Below, one piece after another: positions 15,440 through 16,233 of a stretch of 16,233 nucleotides of DNA (within the stretch, counting starts at the first letter, position 1; the number at the start of each line of letters is the position of its first letter). Under the pieces are notes generated by a model. That model was not told where the DNA came from. It searched no databases and worked only from the letters and a program-made list of their open reading frames with translations. Origin of the DNA: Candidatus Symbiothrix sp. (GTDB lineage: Bacteria > Bacteroidota > Bacteroidia > Bacteroidales > Azobacteroidaceae); NCBI GenBank assembly GCA_031284765.1, contig JAITXK010000050.1, positions 1 through 16,233 of the forward strand. The letters run 5' to 3'. A program made the translations under genes and the position numbers.

Positions 15440-16044
15440 TGTTTTTTAATTCCGTTATATAATAGTTTAACTAAATTATCGCGATACCCTCCGTCCGAAG
15501 GGGCAAAACCCTTCATCATTCCCCGGATATAAGGCACTTCAAATCCTTTGAAAGCATGATGCAAAACGACTGCCATGATGGCCGTATTTTCTATCTCAAA
15601 AATATGTTGGTTCACCCCTTCGTTCAAAATGGTTTGAATATAATTGATTTCTTGTAAATCGAACCCTTTCCTTACATTTTCCACCCGCCAAATGTCGCGA
15701 AAGAAACCGGCTTTCAAGGTGCCGTTGCGCAAAACCACTTTGCGGATAATATCCAACCGCACTTCTATAAATTCCAATAATTTTTCGTCGGCGGAAATCG
15801 CTTTGTTCAATACGGCTTCCAGGGAGATGTACATGATTTTAAATTCCGATTCGAGCACCGCATGATAAATTTCCGATTTGCTTTTGAAATAGGTATATAG
15901 CGTGCGTCTTCCTTTCTTTGAGGCAATGGCAATATCGTTCATCGTGGTACTTTCCACTCCTTTTTGTGCGAAAAGGAGTCGTGCCACTTCGATTAACTTC
16001 TCTTTCGTTTTTGCTGTCGTCATTGCCATAAAATGCACATTCAT
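15436..16044 (-). CDS. TetR/AcrR family transcriptional regulator
   Basis: A 202-residue regulator. The N-terminal helix-turn-helix spans about residues 14-60: TKEKLIEVARLLFAQKGVES, then TMNDIAIASKKGRRTLYTYFKSK, the usual TetR pattern ending in LYTYFKSK. The remainder is an all-helical ligand and dimer domain with no recognisable ligand motif. It is the first gene of the operon with fabG (four-base overlap), so it probably controls lipid synthesis or its own operon; that is inference. Start codons at 16044, 16029 and 16023 are all in frame. The promoter predicts a leader of only about eight bases for the first, so one of the later two could be the real start. Confidence 0.9.
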   Translation of the reverse strand: MNVHFMAMTTAKTKEKLIEVARLLFAQKGVESTTMNDIAIASKKGRRTLYTYFKSKSEIYHAVLESEFKIMYISLEAVLNKAISADEKLLEFIEVRLDIIRKVVLRNGTLKAGFFRDIWRVENVRKGFDLQEINYIQTILNEGVNQHIFEIENTAIMAVVLHHAFKGFEVPYIRGMMKGFAPSDGGYRDNLVKLLYNGIKKQ

Positions 16045-16057
16045 CTAATTGTGAGCG

Positions 16058-16088
16058 CAAATTTACAACAAAACTGTCTTTTAACAAA
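16058..16088 (-). promoter_or_regulatory. Promoter of the TetR-fabG-pseudouridine synthase operon
   Basis: On the minus strand TTTG (16088-16085), a 19-base spacer and TAAATTTG (16065-16058) match the consensus. Transcription should begin near 16053. No further promoter is apparent inside the operon, consistent with one transcript. Confidence 0.7.
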
Positions 16089-16115
16089 GAATAAAAAGAA
16101 AGTTTTGCGGAAATA

Positions 16116-16146
16116 TTTGTTTATATCAAAATAAAGCATACCTTTG
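16116..16146 (+). promoter_or_regulatory. Promoter of the initiator tRNA gene
   Basis: TTTG at 16116-16119, a 19-base spacer and TACCTTTG at 16139-16146 match the consensus in full. The predicted start near 16151 lies a few bases before the mature 5' end at 16157. It is divergent from the TetR promoter. Confidence 0.75.
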
Positions 16147-16156
16147 TACTCGAAAT

Positions 16157-16229
16157 CGCGGGGTGGAGCAGTTGGTAGCTCGCCAGGCTCATAACCTGGA
16201 GGTCGTCGGTTCGAGTCCGGCCCCCGCAA
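16157..16229 (+). tRNA. Initiator tRNA-Met (anticodon CAT)
   Basis: A complete cloverleaf can be folded: acceptor CGCGGGG/CCCCGCA, D stem GAGC/GCTC, anticodon stem CCAGG/CCTGG with loop CTCATAA (anticodon CAT at 16190-16192), variable loop AGGTC and T stem GTCGG/CCGGC around TTCGAGT. The initiator hallmarks are present: an unpaired C1 opposite A72 and an A11:U24 pair, as in E. coli tRNA-fMet. The anticodon stem has A29:U41 in place of the usual first of three G:C pairs. The 3' CCA is not encoded; the sequence after the discriminator A is CAAC. Confidence 0.93.
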
Positions 16230-16233
16230 CAAC

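Overview
The window looks like a chromosomal segment of a Bacteroidota (Bacteroidetes) genome, probably a Bacteroidales relative with a type IX secretion system. Three things point there. Most intergenic regions carry the phylum's promoter pattern, TTTG, about 19 bases, then TAnnTTTG. Start codons sit behind AT-rich leaders without Shine-Dalgarno sequences. A very large secreted lyase ends in a type IX (Por) C-terminal sorting signal. The genus cannot be named from this sequence alone.

Layout. At 1-1598 is the C-terminal part of a type III restriction endonuclease (Res), cut by the left edge. Facing it is a two-gene unit (2547 to 1650, minus strand): a small two-helix membrane protein overlapping an ECF sigma factor. 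At 2810-3337 is a small secreted beta-barrel protein, tail-to-tail with a membrane-anchored family 2 glycosyltransferase (4279-3329). Divergent promoters separate the glycosyltransferase from rpsO (4407-4676). A bidirectional terminator lies between rpsO and an AAA-type ATPase with a C-terminal DUF234/nuclease-like domain (6061-4751). Next come lgt (6313-7155) and a 1410-residue multidomain family 8 polysaccharide lyase (7214-11446).

The stretch 11447-11747 holds no convincing gene. It contains a 21-bp tandem repeat array made of alternating TTTGGG and CCCAAA blocks, followed by two hairpins that stop just short of a promoter. That promoter serves a CPA2-type cation/proton antiporter (11748-13991). 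On the minus strand, a TetR regulator, fabG and an RluA-type pseudouridine synthase form a compact operon (16044 to 13994). The window ends with an initiator tRNA-Met with its own promoter.

Most genes are housekeeping or envelope functions. The accessory parts are the restriction gene, the orphan ATPase, the lyase and the repeat array behind it. The repeat array (and a start-less heptapeptide-repeat frame on its opposite strand) and the beta-helix plus PL8 fusion are the least explained items. No complete new multi-gene system is evident.
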